A stretch of DNA of 64,000 nucleotides, taken from the NCBI RefSeq assembly GCF_026914265.1, contig NC_069127.1:68048723-68112722 (forward strand), in the 5' to 3' direction. Source of the stretch: Mya arenaria (taxonomy: Eukaryota; Mollusca; Bivalvia; Myida; Myidae). Shown in pieces: positions 38,921 through 50,289 of this stretch (the stretch's first letter is position 1; the number at the start of each line of letters is the position of its first letter). The notes below the pieces were generated by a model, which saw only the letters and a program-made list of their open reading frames with translations, was not told the DNA's origin and ran no database searches. A program made the position numbers and the translations under genes.

Positions 38921-39205
38921 CAGCACAAGGCGGGCGGGAATTATTCATTCAGGCTGTGGCTGGAAAGGTTCGTAAAAATATCAACTATTTTATTATATTA
39001 ACATTTACATGGATGTTATTTATATTTGTGCAACTAATCAACATGAAGGCTACTGGGCTGGTTCATGTAATTTTTATAGTATAGTTCTATATTATTTAGT
39101 ATAATAGTTGTATTATAGTTAAGACAAGAAAAATCATTCAAATGTTATGAAATATAGTCACATAATATAGAGTATTCATGTTGTTTGCAGTTTCTTTCAG
39201 ACAAA

Positions 39206-41338
39206 ATGAACTCCTTAATCTCCTGTCTACTTGTGGTAGCTGTGCTGGCAGGTCAGTGAGCTGTTTTACTTTATAATTATGTTGTAGAGGAAGTAATTTC
39301 TTGACTATATCAGTACTTTGATGCCAAATAGTGTTATGCTAAATATAATGCTTAACAATTGAAAAATTGTCCGACTTTTTTGTCTCAAATTATTGACGTC
39401 AAGACGTGAAAATAGCGAAGTATAGTAGGTCATCTGCCTTTAAATACCCCGAAAAACTGCATTGTCGATTGAGTTACACGAATTTAATCTTGTAAATCTA
39501 TACTGTAATTTCACTAAAAGCATTTACACATTTTTTATAAAATAAAGAATGTTTACATCAGTTAGACATTTCATTAATACTAAAACGGAAAATAAAACTA
39601 TAAACAGTTATATATTCATGAGTATTATTTAAACTGCTGCATGCCTTAACGATAACCTATTTGTGCGTTGTCACATGTGCCAGCTCTTCAATTTCTTCCA
39701 TAAACTTGAAAACTGTGTAGCTGTGAAAGCTAGTCCGACATGCGTATGCACTGATGAATGGGACCCAGTTTGCGGTGAGGATGGAAATACCTATGGAAAC
39801 ATGTGTGAACTGGATTGCTCTTAAGTATTAAGTGTTTCTAGTATTTTGTGGAGTTTTGCGCTGAACATTGTTCCATGTTTCTGGTTTGTGATTATTTTTT
39901 GTGTTTTATGTCGTTGACGCTCACCCTGTGCCATTAAACGGGGTTTATGTTTAAACTTTCGGCGAGTGAGTTTGTTTCTATAGTTTTTTTATATAAATAT
40001 TTATATAGATTCAACTTATGAAAGTACGCTATAGTTAATGGAGAAAGCATTATTTGAAGGATTCTTCACAACTATAATCTTACAACAGAGCTTGGAGTTT
40101 GCACATATTTGTGACAAAAATACAATCGAGGATTTACTCCATTTACTGTAGCTCCATATCATGTACAGCAGATTGGACACTTTATACAAATATCTATTTT
40201 CGTAAATTTGTGTGGGTTTACGTGACTTGTTACAGTCGTATATTGTTCGTAGATTGCGCTGACCTCTTCGCATGCGTTTGAATGCCAGTTAAGTCTACAA
40301 GCCGTTTATGCTAACGCCATTAACCAGAATTTAATTAGCTATCAAATTGTATTGAAAACGCTTTAGTACAAAATTTAATAATTTATGTGCCAATATTCAA
40401 ATAAAAACTATTTACGTTTTTCCTTTAATATTCTCTTTATGATATACAACCAATCAAGCAAATTCAGTACCAAAAGGTATTCAGTTGATTATTATGAATA
40501 AAACAATCATCATGGTCATCCAAGTAAAAATCTGCAAGCAAACATAGATAATTCGAACAATCTAAACTTATTTTGTTTATTATTGAAAAGTACAATTTAC
40601 GTTCATGTCGTCTTTGTACTAACAGAAATCCAATTTGTTTATAACCTTTTCACAAAGTCGCGTCAATTTATAATCGCCCAACACTCAGTTAATGAAATAA
40701 TTGCCAGTGCGGTTTAACCTTTTGCCTTTAAATTCCATGTTACTACATAAAGGGTGGAGCGTTCGGTTCAATAGGGGCGAACACCAAATAAGTTAGGGTT
40801 CATTTTGGCGATCCACATAAAATGGTGCGAGCTTTTTCGGCCTGCAGCCTCGCTGTTCTGTTGCTCACCAAAATGAACTTTACTATACGAAGGGAATGGA
40901 TTTTCTCTAAAATGATACACAAATTAATATATTTTCTGTAATCGTTTTACACATTTTAATAATCGTCAAATTAAGCCTTCTTGTTTAAAGAAAAATATTT
41001 AAAAATGATTTTAAACTTACTTCTCTTGTTGGCATGATATTACATGAGGTTGTTTTATTCATATAGATGAGTAAACACGAGCAATACCCACTTGTCCTTG
41101 GTGACATCCAAATCATGATAACGTGTTATTTTTTATTTTCCACTACGTGATAAACAGACAAACATGTTTCTCTGAATCGTACATTCTGATGATTTTGCGT
41201 ACAGCTAGATGTTTGTCAGACCTAAGCTGTCTATGGGTTTGCCATGTCCTTCTATATTACAATTGTTATTTAAGGTATTGACACTTCTGCAATTTTGTTT
41301 AAGCGGCGTTCCCTTTGGTTCCCAAATGTCAGTGGGTG
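39206..41338 (+). pseudogene. Kazal gene 3: decayed two-domain Kazal inhibitor
   Basis: Exon 1 (39206-39251) encodes signal peptide MNSLISCLLVVAVLA; exon 2 starts at 39721 with CVCTDEWDPVCGEDGNTYG. Where genes 1 and 2 have the donor GC|GTAAGT, this copy has TC|TTAAGT, so the GT is lost and reading through meets TAA at 39822-39824. The product would have five of six Kazal cysteines. Intron sequence matching gene 2 continues to 41300, and the start of exon 3 (after TTGTTTAAG, near 41312) is visible, but it diverges after TTCCCAA and is cut by a hAT-like element at 41347. P1 would be Asp. It could still give a 49-residue secreted peptide, but it is probably a pseudogene. Confidence 0.8.
39835..39995 (-). 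repeat. Dispersed repeat family R1, short copy in Kazal gene 3
   Basis: Reverse-complement match to the 23.9-24.1 kb part of the long copy: TTGTTCCATGTTTCTGGTTTG, GACGCTCACCCTGTGCC, and a TTATATA end. It starts about ten bases after the lost donor, so it disturbs the exon-intron border region of Kazal gene 3. Confidence 0.75.
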
Positions 41339-41346
41339 ATAAACAG

Positions 41347-42438
41347 TAGTGATGGGCCGATGATCGCCGATAATCGATTATATCGGCAGACATTTGTAAC
41401 TCAGCGGTCGGCGACCTCATCGTTCCATAATCGAATAATCGAAAAAATAAAGTTAGCTTGAAACTAGTAAATGTCCAACTTTATATAGAGCAGTAACTTA
41501 AAGCTAAGGGAAGTAACCGCTACTTTAAGTTTTAACAGTACTTTTATTTAGTTTTTCTTTGTGTTCAAATCGCTTAATGATGGCAGATGGTCAGGGGGAC
41601 ATCGATCTCAAAATATTTGATTACCCTGGTAATCGGTCGTCCAGATGCTGGAAAAGTGCAAATTATTCCAGCGAAATGGTTAGGGTCATTCAAGCCCAGA
41701 TTTTTATGAAACTAGGCTTGATCGACCCCAGATGTGCTCACATATTGAAATGACCGTCAAGATCAGTCGATGTAAAAACAAGAAATATTTGAAGAATTGA
41801 AATGTGTGTTGCCGTCCTGGTCTGAAAATGTGCGAAAAAGTTTTGCTATTTTAATTTTCAATTACTCGTTAATTTTAATAGCTCATGCCATCCAAAACCA
41901 ACTTGTTCTGTCACATTTGTTTCAATTTAATTTTCAAAACCGGTTCAAGCCATTGACAAATTTGTCCAAATGACAAAACATATGAATCATACAGGATAAG
42001 ACATGGTTGATAATTGCCACAGTGAAAAATAATTACCCCCGGGCAATTATTCTTCGCACTGGGGCAATTGTCAGCCAAAAGCCATGGTCAACCATGTTTT
42101 ATTTTATAAATAGCATAATAATGTAATAATATAATAATATTAATTTATTAGTCAACTTAAGTAAACCTCACCACTAAATGTTCCCTTACTTCATAAACCT
42201 TGGACTATTTATTTTTATAATTATTTTTAGAATTATTCAATATGCCAGAAATAATACCTTTATTCGACTGAAGCATTTGAAATGAAATATACATGAAAAC
42301 TTAGGTCCTTATTGATATTTACATCAGTTATTGATGTTTTTGCGATACTGTCCGATTACAGCCGATTAATCGGATAATCGATCGATCAGCGTCTCCGATT
42401 AATCGATTATGAAAATCCAAGCCGATTGCCCATCACTA
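41347..42438. mobile_element. hAT-like element, about 1.09 kb, with 8-bp target duplication
   Basis: Ends are TAGTGATGGGC and GCCCATCACTA, a perfect 11-bp inverted repeat of hAT type. The flanks are ATAAACAG on the left and ATAAAGAG on the right, an 8-bp duplication with one mismatch, the hAT length. Subterminal regions are full of CGATTAATCG-like palindromes, likely transposase sites. A 64-codon frame inside (41559-41753, with PGNRSSRCWK) faintly recalls the BED-finger start of hAT transposases; the rest is missing, so the element cannot move on its own. Confidence 0.8.
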
Positions 42439-42446
42439 ATAAAGAG

Positions 42447-45300
42447 ACACTCAAATATCAAAATGTAACCAAACAAAAGGATTATTAATCTTAATTTTAA
42501 AGCCATTGAATCTAGAGTATCATCTGGTTTACCGAACTATCAAGCATAGCTTCATTGCAGAATTATCGAAGTTGATTCTATACAAACCCATAGTTTCTGT
42601 GTACTTTAGTACAAAGCAACAACAGGAAGTAGAGCCATTTTCGCCTCATTTTCTCAGCATGAATAGCAAAATCTGAGAGCCCTTCAGCCTCTTATAAAAA
42701 CTGAAGTACTATTTAAGAAACTATTCAAATCTAAAGTACATGCTGAAATAAAAATATTGTTTGGAATAAAACTAACATTTGCCAAATGTATATATTTTCG
42801 AACATATGGAGCTTAAGGTGAAATTTTGTAAGATAAGGATCCAACAAGAGTTTAAAACGCACGGGCTGTCACAGTTTTATGCGCAACAAACTCTACTAGG
42901 AATAACAAGCTTGCGTCATTGACTTTTCTTGTTTTCGTTTTCCGCCACCATGTTGCATTATGATTGAAAACGTAATATATAAGTTGTGTTTCTAAATTGG
43001 CTGCACTAGACTATTCAAACTAAATTTTAATGTAATGTGGCATAAAAATGGTAATACCGACTAAAGTATAACTCTCTCTCTCTCTCTCTGCTCAAAAGCC
43101 CTTGCTTAGTACGATGATTTTAGCGAATATATATCAAATAAACAAAAGTAAGACGAGATGTATGAATTATAAGACTTAGACAATCACAACTTACCATTAA
43201 GACACTTTATCAATACGGGCTCCTGGATTAAAGTCCACTGTGTAGTCAGCCGGAAATCGACGAAGGAAGCCATGCAGCTCGTTTACTTCCTATTTAATGA
43301 AAAACTTCAGCATCACACCTAGTAAAGGCAATAAAAAAGCCGCTCATCGACATTGTGGAAGACGGTGTTGTGTCTCAGAAGGGACACTGGTGGGCACGAC
43401 AGCTACATGAATATAACCAAAATATCATAGTGGGGTTTGGGGTGATGAGAGGGGAATGGCGTTCATTAATTCCTGCAAAATGACTACAGCAATGGGCAGA
43501 AACGGCAGTTCATCCAATAGTAACCTATGCGATAAATTGCAAAAGCCATCGCTATCATTAATATTTCACTGCTGGACATTTGTTTAGCTGATACTAAGAG
43601 TGAACAATACATTTTACTTTGCAGTGAACTACCCGTTCTTAATGAAAACGATCACTGGCCCTTACATTGTCATATCAGACTTAGAATTTTACAAAATAAA
43701 ATCAAAGGAGGTACACCAAACCCCACTGTCAACTTATAAAACCAAATAAATCTTGGTTCGGAGATAGGGGAGCAAGTAGAAAGGTACGCCTCTTGATTAC
43801 GCACCTCTGGTGTTAAATCCTGAAACCGCCCCTGATGTGTGCATGATGCATTTGTAATAATACAATCGTACTCTGTTCTATTGTTACCGAGTGTTATCAA
43901 ACGCTTTAATTTAATTTTGAAATTTTGGGTGGGTACTTTCTATATGTCGTGGTATTCGAAAAATGCGGGCGCCACGCCATGTCGGTGACCCGTAAATAAT
44001 TAGTAAACATTTTTTGAAATCATATTGTGAATTACCATAATTTTCATTTTACGATCAGAACGTACGTCTGTCCGCATTAGCCGCCATCTTGGAGAGGAAG
44101 GAAGCCGTCGTTTCACAAGTGGACGCCCTTTGACAGGAAGTAGTCCACTTTAGAAAGCAGTAGACAACAAATCGGGATGTCAGTACCTACCGACGATGGT
44201 TTTTAAAAAGTGCAAATAATCGTATCAACCCGTATTACAGTTTCGAGTATTAAATGTCTAGATATAAACTTAGTGTGTCCTTGAGAAAACTTTTCAATCT
44301 TGAATATTTTTATTAAAATTATAGTAATTCACAATATGATTTCTAAAATTTGCCCACATGGTTGTAATTGTCACTCATAATTATCATCTCAAATGCCCAT
44401 ATCAACTAATATCGGTCATGCGTTAACAGTGAAAAACGGTTTTTCACACCTTATCAAATTGCCTTTCAACTGTCATTGCAATTTTTACAACTTTCGAAAA
44501 TTTTAACACCTAGCAATTGTTTGTTTATTTTGGAACACGCGTTCGGGAAAACGTGTGAAATTATGTCCTCGAGGGAGCCATAAGGTTTTGTGCACGATTT
44601 GTGTACTTGGGACCGTGGATATTGCTCGACTGCTCGACATAATTAGGTTTCGATGCAGCGTGTGTATATTTCATATGAAAATAGAAGGAAAAAAAATCCG
44701 GACCAAGCTCCGACCTCGAGGGAACGCCGGTTCTCGAACGACCGCTTGTTTGAGGGAACGCAGTTTCAATGTATATGGACGGTATCTGCAATTTCATTTG
44801 TTGCAAATGTAGGTTGTATTCTACGCATGGAGTGTGTATTAGATGAGTGGCAGTAGGCGGAACTTTAAACACCCGTGTTCAGTTTGTTTAATAATTAAGC
44901 CTAGTACTTAATGGTTGCCTATCTAATTTCAGTGGCTGAAATGTAGGTTGTATTCATAAAAATATAAATATCATTATTTTAAGATTACTTCTACTGATAC
45001 ACCGACATACATCCGTTGTTTTCGATCGAAATTGGCCTAGTGTACATTTCAAGGGTAGTAACGTCAGGTGAATCCAGGTTTTCTGGTTTATTGTTTTGGG
45101 TGAAAAACAACGTCAACGTTAACAAGCAACTTCTCTACCTCCAGTGCACAATGTCGTTTCTCAAAAATATCGTTGAAATATATAGAAAACAATGTTTAAA
45201 CTCACCGAATCGATGAATCGATAAACCAGGAAACCTTGATGCACTGCCCTTGTATTTGGTTTCCCAGATTCAGTGGTATCCCAAATAATCTTACGATATA
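42447..45300. other. Intergenic; (TC)n run and a long inverted repeat
   Basis: No gene seen before the IAP. It holds a short CT microsatellite at about 43072-43090 and an inverted repeat with arms near 44015-44055 and 44310-44350 (AAATCATATTGTGAATTAC in the left arm, matched in the right), about 340 bp from end to end, possibly a MITE. Frames at 44555-44872 on both strands overlap each other and look like chance. Confidence 0.55.
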
Positions 45301-45339
45301 ATTTTACGATTGCATCATCTTATTGTAACACTGTCGAAA

Positions 45340-47619
45340 ATGGAGTTACACACCAACTCCTTAAGGAAGTATATAGGAGAACTTGTTGTAAATGATAGGG
45401 AAAATCATAACGTATATGATCATGAATGGGCTCGCTTAAGATCGTTTGAAAAGTTCCCCAGAACGTCACTTAGTGCCATAAGATTATCACAGAAAGGATT
45501 CTATTATACGGGTGTTGGAACTGAGGCCCAGTGTTTTAGCTGTGGATTTTCCAACTCCAAGTGGCCAGCGGGTATAAGTATAGAAGACATTCACAGGAAA
45601 GGGTCACCCGACTGTCCATTTATTATGGGGGCCGCATCTTCTAACGTGCCCATTCATGGTGGTGCCGACAGCAAGCCGGAAGGTGAGAATTGTTCAAGTA
45701 CAGATAGTCGCACATCGTTTGTTAATAATCACAACAACAGTGCAGCAGGGCATCATCTCCCTAACTCAAATGCACGATTTGGTCAATACGACAGCTCGAT
45801 GGAAACTGATTGCCCATCTATACAAGAGCGCAGAAGTTCGAAAAACCATACTGCACGTGATACCAACACGACCGATTCATTCTATGAAGGTACGATGTCA
45901 CATTATGATAAATGTTGTGGGACTCACATAAAGGTATCCGGTGTACAATAATGGGTGTAATTAACGTCAGGTGACCCCGCGTTATCTACGTATCCTATGA
46001 AAGGATTGAAATGGAAGACTATGTTAATATAATACAGATAAAAACATTTCACTTCTGATTTCAGCTCCAATATTAACAAGAAGAAAACAAACTGCCATAA
46101 CTGTAATGTATTTTCGGTCTCTTTTATTACACATTGTATAGAAATTGGTATTTATAGCAATACCCTTTGGAGTTATACTATACTATACTAAGCATCAAAA
46201 TTTAACATTATGGCCAATGGCATGACTGAACAAAAATCTGATTTGAAAATCGGATATCTTATAACAATTGAGACTGAGTTACAAAAAAGGAATCTAAAGT
46301 ATGACATGCATACATTTTAATATACATGTATATGAAAAGTGATTTCATGATGTCATTTAGTATACCTCACGTGACTAACAGTTATCATATACACGACATA
46401 ACTCAGTCTGTTTTATTACCTGTTTCGTTTTATAAATAGATATTTGTCAATTTTTGTTGTACATGAAAGCTATAAAAGTTATCATGGTTTGAACTTTTCC
46501 CCACTGTTTCCCTTTCATTGGAATTTCCAAATTTTATTTTTAGATGACACCTCATTCACGTTATTTTTAATGTTTTTCACACTTTGTTCAAATAAAATTT
46601 TGAACAGCTTAATAAAACAGTGACTTCCTTTTTGTTAAAATAAAGTTTCAATAAAGTAATTAAACAGTTATTTCGTGGTGTCGACTGGGAGTAGGACTTG
46701 TTATTTGTCCCAAGTGTCGGGCGGATGACATTCTTCACTGTTGCCCCAACCTTTCGGACTTCGACAACAGTTCATATGTCATCCCCTCAACCTCGGGACA
46801 ACAGTTTTGACTGTTTCCCAATTAACCATGGAATAACTGTATACTACAGAGTACATTTGACATTTGATATACTGGGTAATTGAATACAGCCTATGATTAT
46901 GTTAACATCGCGTGGATCTTAAAATAGACTCTTGGAAAAATATCAAGTAGAAAAACGCTTATAAAACAAGTAATAATCATTGTTATAACTGCAATGTGGT
47001 ATTCCATTACCATGGAAAATAAACTTTTGGACCAACACCTTACTCCCTTGTGAAAAAAACACTGTTAACTGTCCAACGAACTTGTTATCTGATGTTTCAT
47101 TAACTTTAATATAATAAAGTTAATTTCAGATTATAATTTTGTTAAATTTCTTTATAAATGTAAATTTGTTCGGTATAATGAAATAAATATCAGATCATGG
47201 CATATAATGCTGACCCGCAAAATGTCGATGGGTTAACAGTACATTTTATCACCCGCCATTTGAATCTGGTATATAAAAATATAATAGTAAATAGTTATTG
47301 AAAGATATAAGCATCTGCGTCTTATTATAGACATTAAATAATCTAATCTGCATTTAACAATAAACATTAAATAATATATATGCAAGTTTCCACATAATGT
47401 TGTTATTGTTGTTTTTTTACAGTGGAAAAAGCTTTGCAAAACGAAAACGAGGAGCTGCGACGTCAGGTTTCATGCAAGATCTGTCTGGATTTGGACGCCA
47501 GCGTCGTCTTCTTGCCTTGCGGTCACATGGTCACGTGTGAGGAGTGCGCGCCGGCCATGCGGAAGTGTCCGATATGCCGGTCCAACATTAGGGGGACGGT
47601 CAAGGCGTTTTTGCCTTGA
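45340..47619 (+). CDS. IAP family protein: one BIR domain plus C-terminal RING
   Basis: Exon 1 45340-45889 (ATG at 45340; the frame extends upstream without another ATG) and exon 2 47423-47619 make 248 residues. The BIR begins [12 protein letters not shown], with zinc ligands in CFSCGF...W...H-x6-C ([19 protein letters not shown]). A polar linker of about 85 residues follows, then the [27 protein letters not shown] and CPIC, a full C3HC4 set ending FLP. Such proteins bind caspases or IAP-binding motifs through BIR and ubiquitinate through RING. The usual W-x-x-x-D Asp of BIR is Ile here. The layout is like BIRC7-type short IAPs; bivalves carry many. No CARD or UBA seen. Confidence 0.9.
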
Positions 47620-47708
47620 AAATATGAAACGTTTTCGGGGACAAGTTTCCAAGTATCTTATGTCAGAAAGCCAATGTCTAGTTGACATTCATGGACACAT
47701 AACAAACT

Positions 47709-47714
47709 AATAAA
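47709..47714 (+). terminator. Poly(A) signal of the IAP gene
   Basis: AATAAA 90 bases after the RING stop codon, in the right place for a short 3' UTR. Confidence 0.6.
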
Positions 47715-49089
47715 ACATTGAAAGGGGCAAGACATCAGATGGTCAAAACATCGGCAAATACTGAATTCCCTCAAAAAACATAGTCTAGTTACTAGGAGGC
47801 CGATAATACATCGGCTTACTAAGGTTGAAAAAATAAACGCAACAACGGTCCTGTCTCATCTGTGTTTCCCTATTATGGTTTCCCAGTTTAAATCATATCT
47901 GTTTATGAGTACAGATAAATATGCTGACGCTATTTTTAAACTTAATGGGATTTACGTGGTAGATAACCATAAAATTTCGAAGTGGAAAAAAGCAAAAACT
48001 GCGAATAATGCATGCGTCGTAAGCGATGTGATTCATCAGTAAGTAAGATTCAAAGCGTTGTATACAACAATGTCGATTTTATGTAAGTATTTGACAAAAA
48101 AATGCAATTGTTTCATCTTGTGTCTACCCATAAACCAATAAAACTTCAGCTAAATAAACAATCTCATGGATACCCGTTGATACAGTACAAGTAGTCTAAA
48201 ATTAGCAATTCACGTGTTATTTTATATATTTCAGTATTCTAGCGACATAACTGTTTAAACCCGAACTCATGTGATATACTATATTGAAACTTGACTTATA
48301 TTAAACTTCTTTCGTGACATTTATTTGTTACGTATATGAGCATATATATATTCCGAAACAAACCGAACCTTTAAGCGTACATGTGCTTTTTAATGTTGAA
48401 TTGACTTGACCTGTCACCATTTATAACGATGGGCGAACTCGGGTTTTATGTATGTTCAAATGTTTAGATGGGAGCGTTATAATGAAGCAACTCATGGCAT
48501 TCAAATTATTGCATGATATAAGATGTCCGTTCCGATGAATACATTGAAGTCAAAGAGGCACTATGAAGGTTTACACTTGATAGATGCACAAAAGAAACGT
48601 TTTAATTTTAATGCATTATTATGCTTTACTCAGTCGACTTTAATAACTAGGAAAATATAAAAACATATGATTTGTGTACAGATTAAAAGTGTTAGCCTTC
48701 ATAAATTTTACAAATTCCACAGCTAAAGAGCGCCAAAATATCGCAAATACTGTTTTTATTCGTACAAAAGAAAATCCTTTTACAATGAAATATTATCCGA
48801 ATGTCACTGTTATATATCAGATGAGACTTGGGTGAAAATAATGATGGGGAATTAGTTGATAATCCTACTCAAAACCATGGTTGCTGACAAATCATACCGC
48901 TGCATTTTCATGCATAACGGTAGGCGAAAGTTCGCTAAGTGGCTGATAGCAATGGCGCCAAGAAGCGAGGGAAATATGTCAAATGGCGGGCCGAACCACA
49001 GCTGACAGTACCATACATACACTTGTAATAAATGCTTAGACACCTTGAAAGGGAGATGACTACAAAATGTATTCTTAATAGTATATCAT
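47715..49089. other. Intergenic, no gene recognised
   Basis: AT-rich. The part from about 48720 may already be the decayed 5' portion of the LINE that follows, but no motif proves it. Confidence 0.4.
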
Positions 49090-50270
49090 CAAAGTACGCA
49101 AGAATTGTCTCCCTGGAATATGTGTACCGTGACGCAACATTGCCTTACAAGTTTACATTTATTATTCAATAGACTTTATGAAAATGGTACATATCTGCCC
49201 GGGAGTGAAAGCTTTATTGTACCTATTTTCAGGAATGCCCAAAGGAAGACCCAAATAACTTCAGAGCCTGGTCACCAATATGTTGTATCAGCAATTTTCA
49301 AACTATTTGTTGTCATCGCGATGAAGTGCTCTCTTATAATAGGGTAGCGCTCTGGCATAAACTGTTAGAATAACATCGATGGAAAGTTTTCTAAAGTCAT
49401 TTTCGATATGTATGGTAAGGCCGAGTCTTGTGTAAAAGTTTGCAATGCTTTGCCAGCATCTTTCTCTTGTCATTTAGGTGTGCGTCAGTGAAAAAATTGT
49501 CTCCGCTTTTTTTCTCCTTTTCATTAACGATCTTGTACAGAGGACTTTGAAGGTTGTTGTTTTTTTCAAATTATTTTTGTTGTTTTATGCAGAGTACACA
49601 GTAGTTCTTGCTGAATCTGGAAAGGACCTGCAACTGGCTCTTAATGCCATCATCAGTGCTTGCTGTGGTTTATGGTAGTTCAAGGTGAATGTTACAAAAA
49701 CTAAAGTTGCTGGGTTTTCTAGAGGCAAGTTGAGGAATAAGCCTTCTTTTTATTACTAAGGGAATAATGTTAAGGTTGTGGATTATTTCAGCTACCTTGG
49801 AATTTGTTTTATTACAATTGGAAATGTTCAAAAGCAAAATCTCATATTTGTAGTCAATACTTATGTGAAAGACTACAGAAACAAGCTCAGTAGCAAAAAG
49901 TTTAAACATAAACCCGGTTTAATGGCACTGGGTAAACGCCAAAGACATATAACACAAAAACAAATCACAAACAAGAAACATGAAAGAACAGCACAAAACT
50001 CCACAAACAGCTCAAGCCAGAAAAGCTATATTTTCTCTTCTGACTGAAAAACGTGCTATGGGATTACCTATTAGTTATATTGATATTCAGATCCACCTTT
50101 TCGATAAAATGGTTTGTCCAATTATACTATATGCATCGGAAATCTGGGGTGTGAAAACAATACTGATCTTTCAGCGGAGTCTCTATTTTGAAATGCAAGC
50201 CAAGCACGCCAGACATCATGTTGTATGGCGAGTTAGGTTTTTTATTGATGTTTTATTGATGTTGCATATG
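49090..50270 (+). mobile_element. Decayed LINE reverse transcriptase region
   Basis: Non-LTR RT pieces in three frames: LLFNRLYENGTY with SESFIVPIF (49.1-49.2 kb), LFINDLVQRT, then FYAEYTVVLAESGKDLQLAL where YADDTVVLAES is expected (motif C altered to YAEYT), VNVTKTKVAGFSRG, VDYFSYLGI, and finally LFDKMVCPIILYASEIWGV. Several frameshifts and stops; old. The family differs from the 5.4-kb LINE. A dispersed repeat (49865-50015) splits it. Confidence 0.8.
49865..50015 (+). repeat. Dispersed repeat family R1, fragment nested in LINE
   Basis: Nearly identical to 23900-24050 over about 150 bp (AACAAGCTCAGTAGCAAAAA, then CCCGGTTTAATGGCACTGGG). Before it the LINE reads YLGIC and after it ARKAIFSLLTEKRA, which are normally adjacent parts of the RT C-terminal region, so the repeat interrupts the LINE. 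Confidence 0.8.
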
Positions 50271-50289
50271 ACACATGGTAGATAGTGTT

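Noticed and set aside
41347-42438. Reading the hAT-like ends as a CRISPR-like or origin-type palindrome cluster
   Set aside because: The terminal repeats and 8-bp flank duplication explain the structure as a DNA transposon.
44555-44872. Mutually overlapping frames on both strands before the IAP
   Set aside because: No pattern, overlapping antisense frames, and no splice link to the IAP first exon; at most 5' UTR or promoter DNA.
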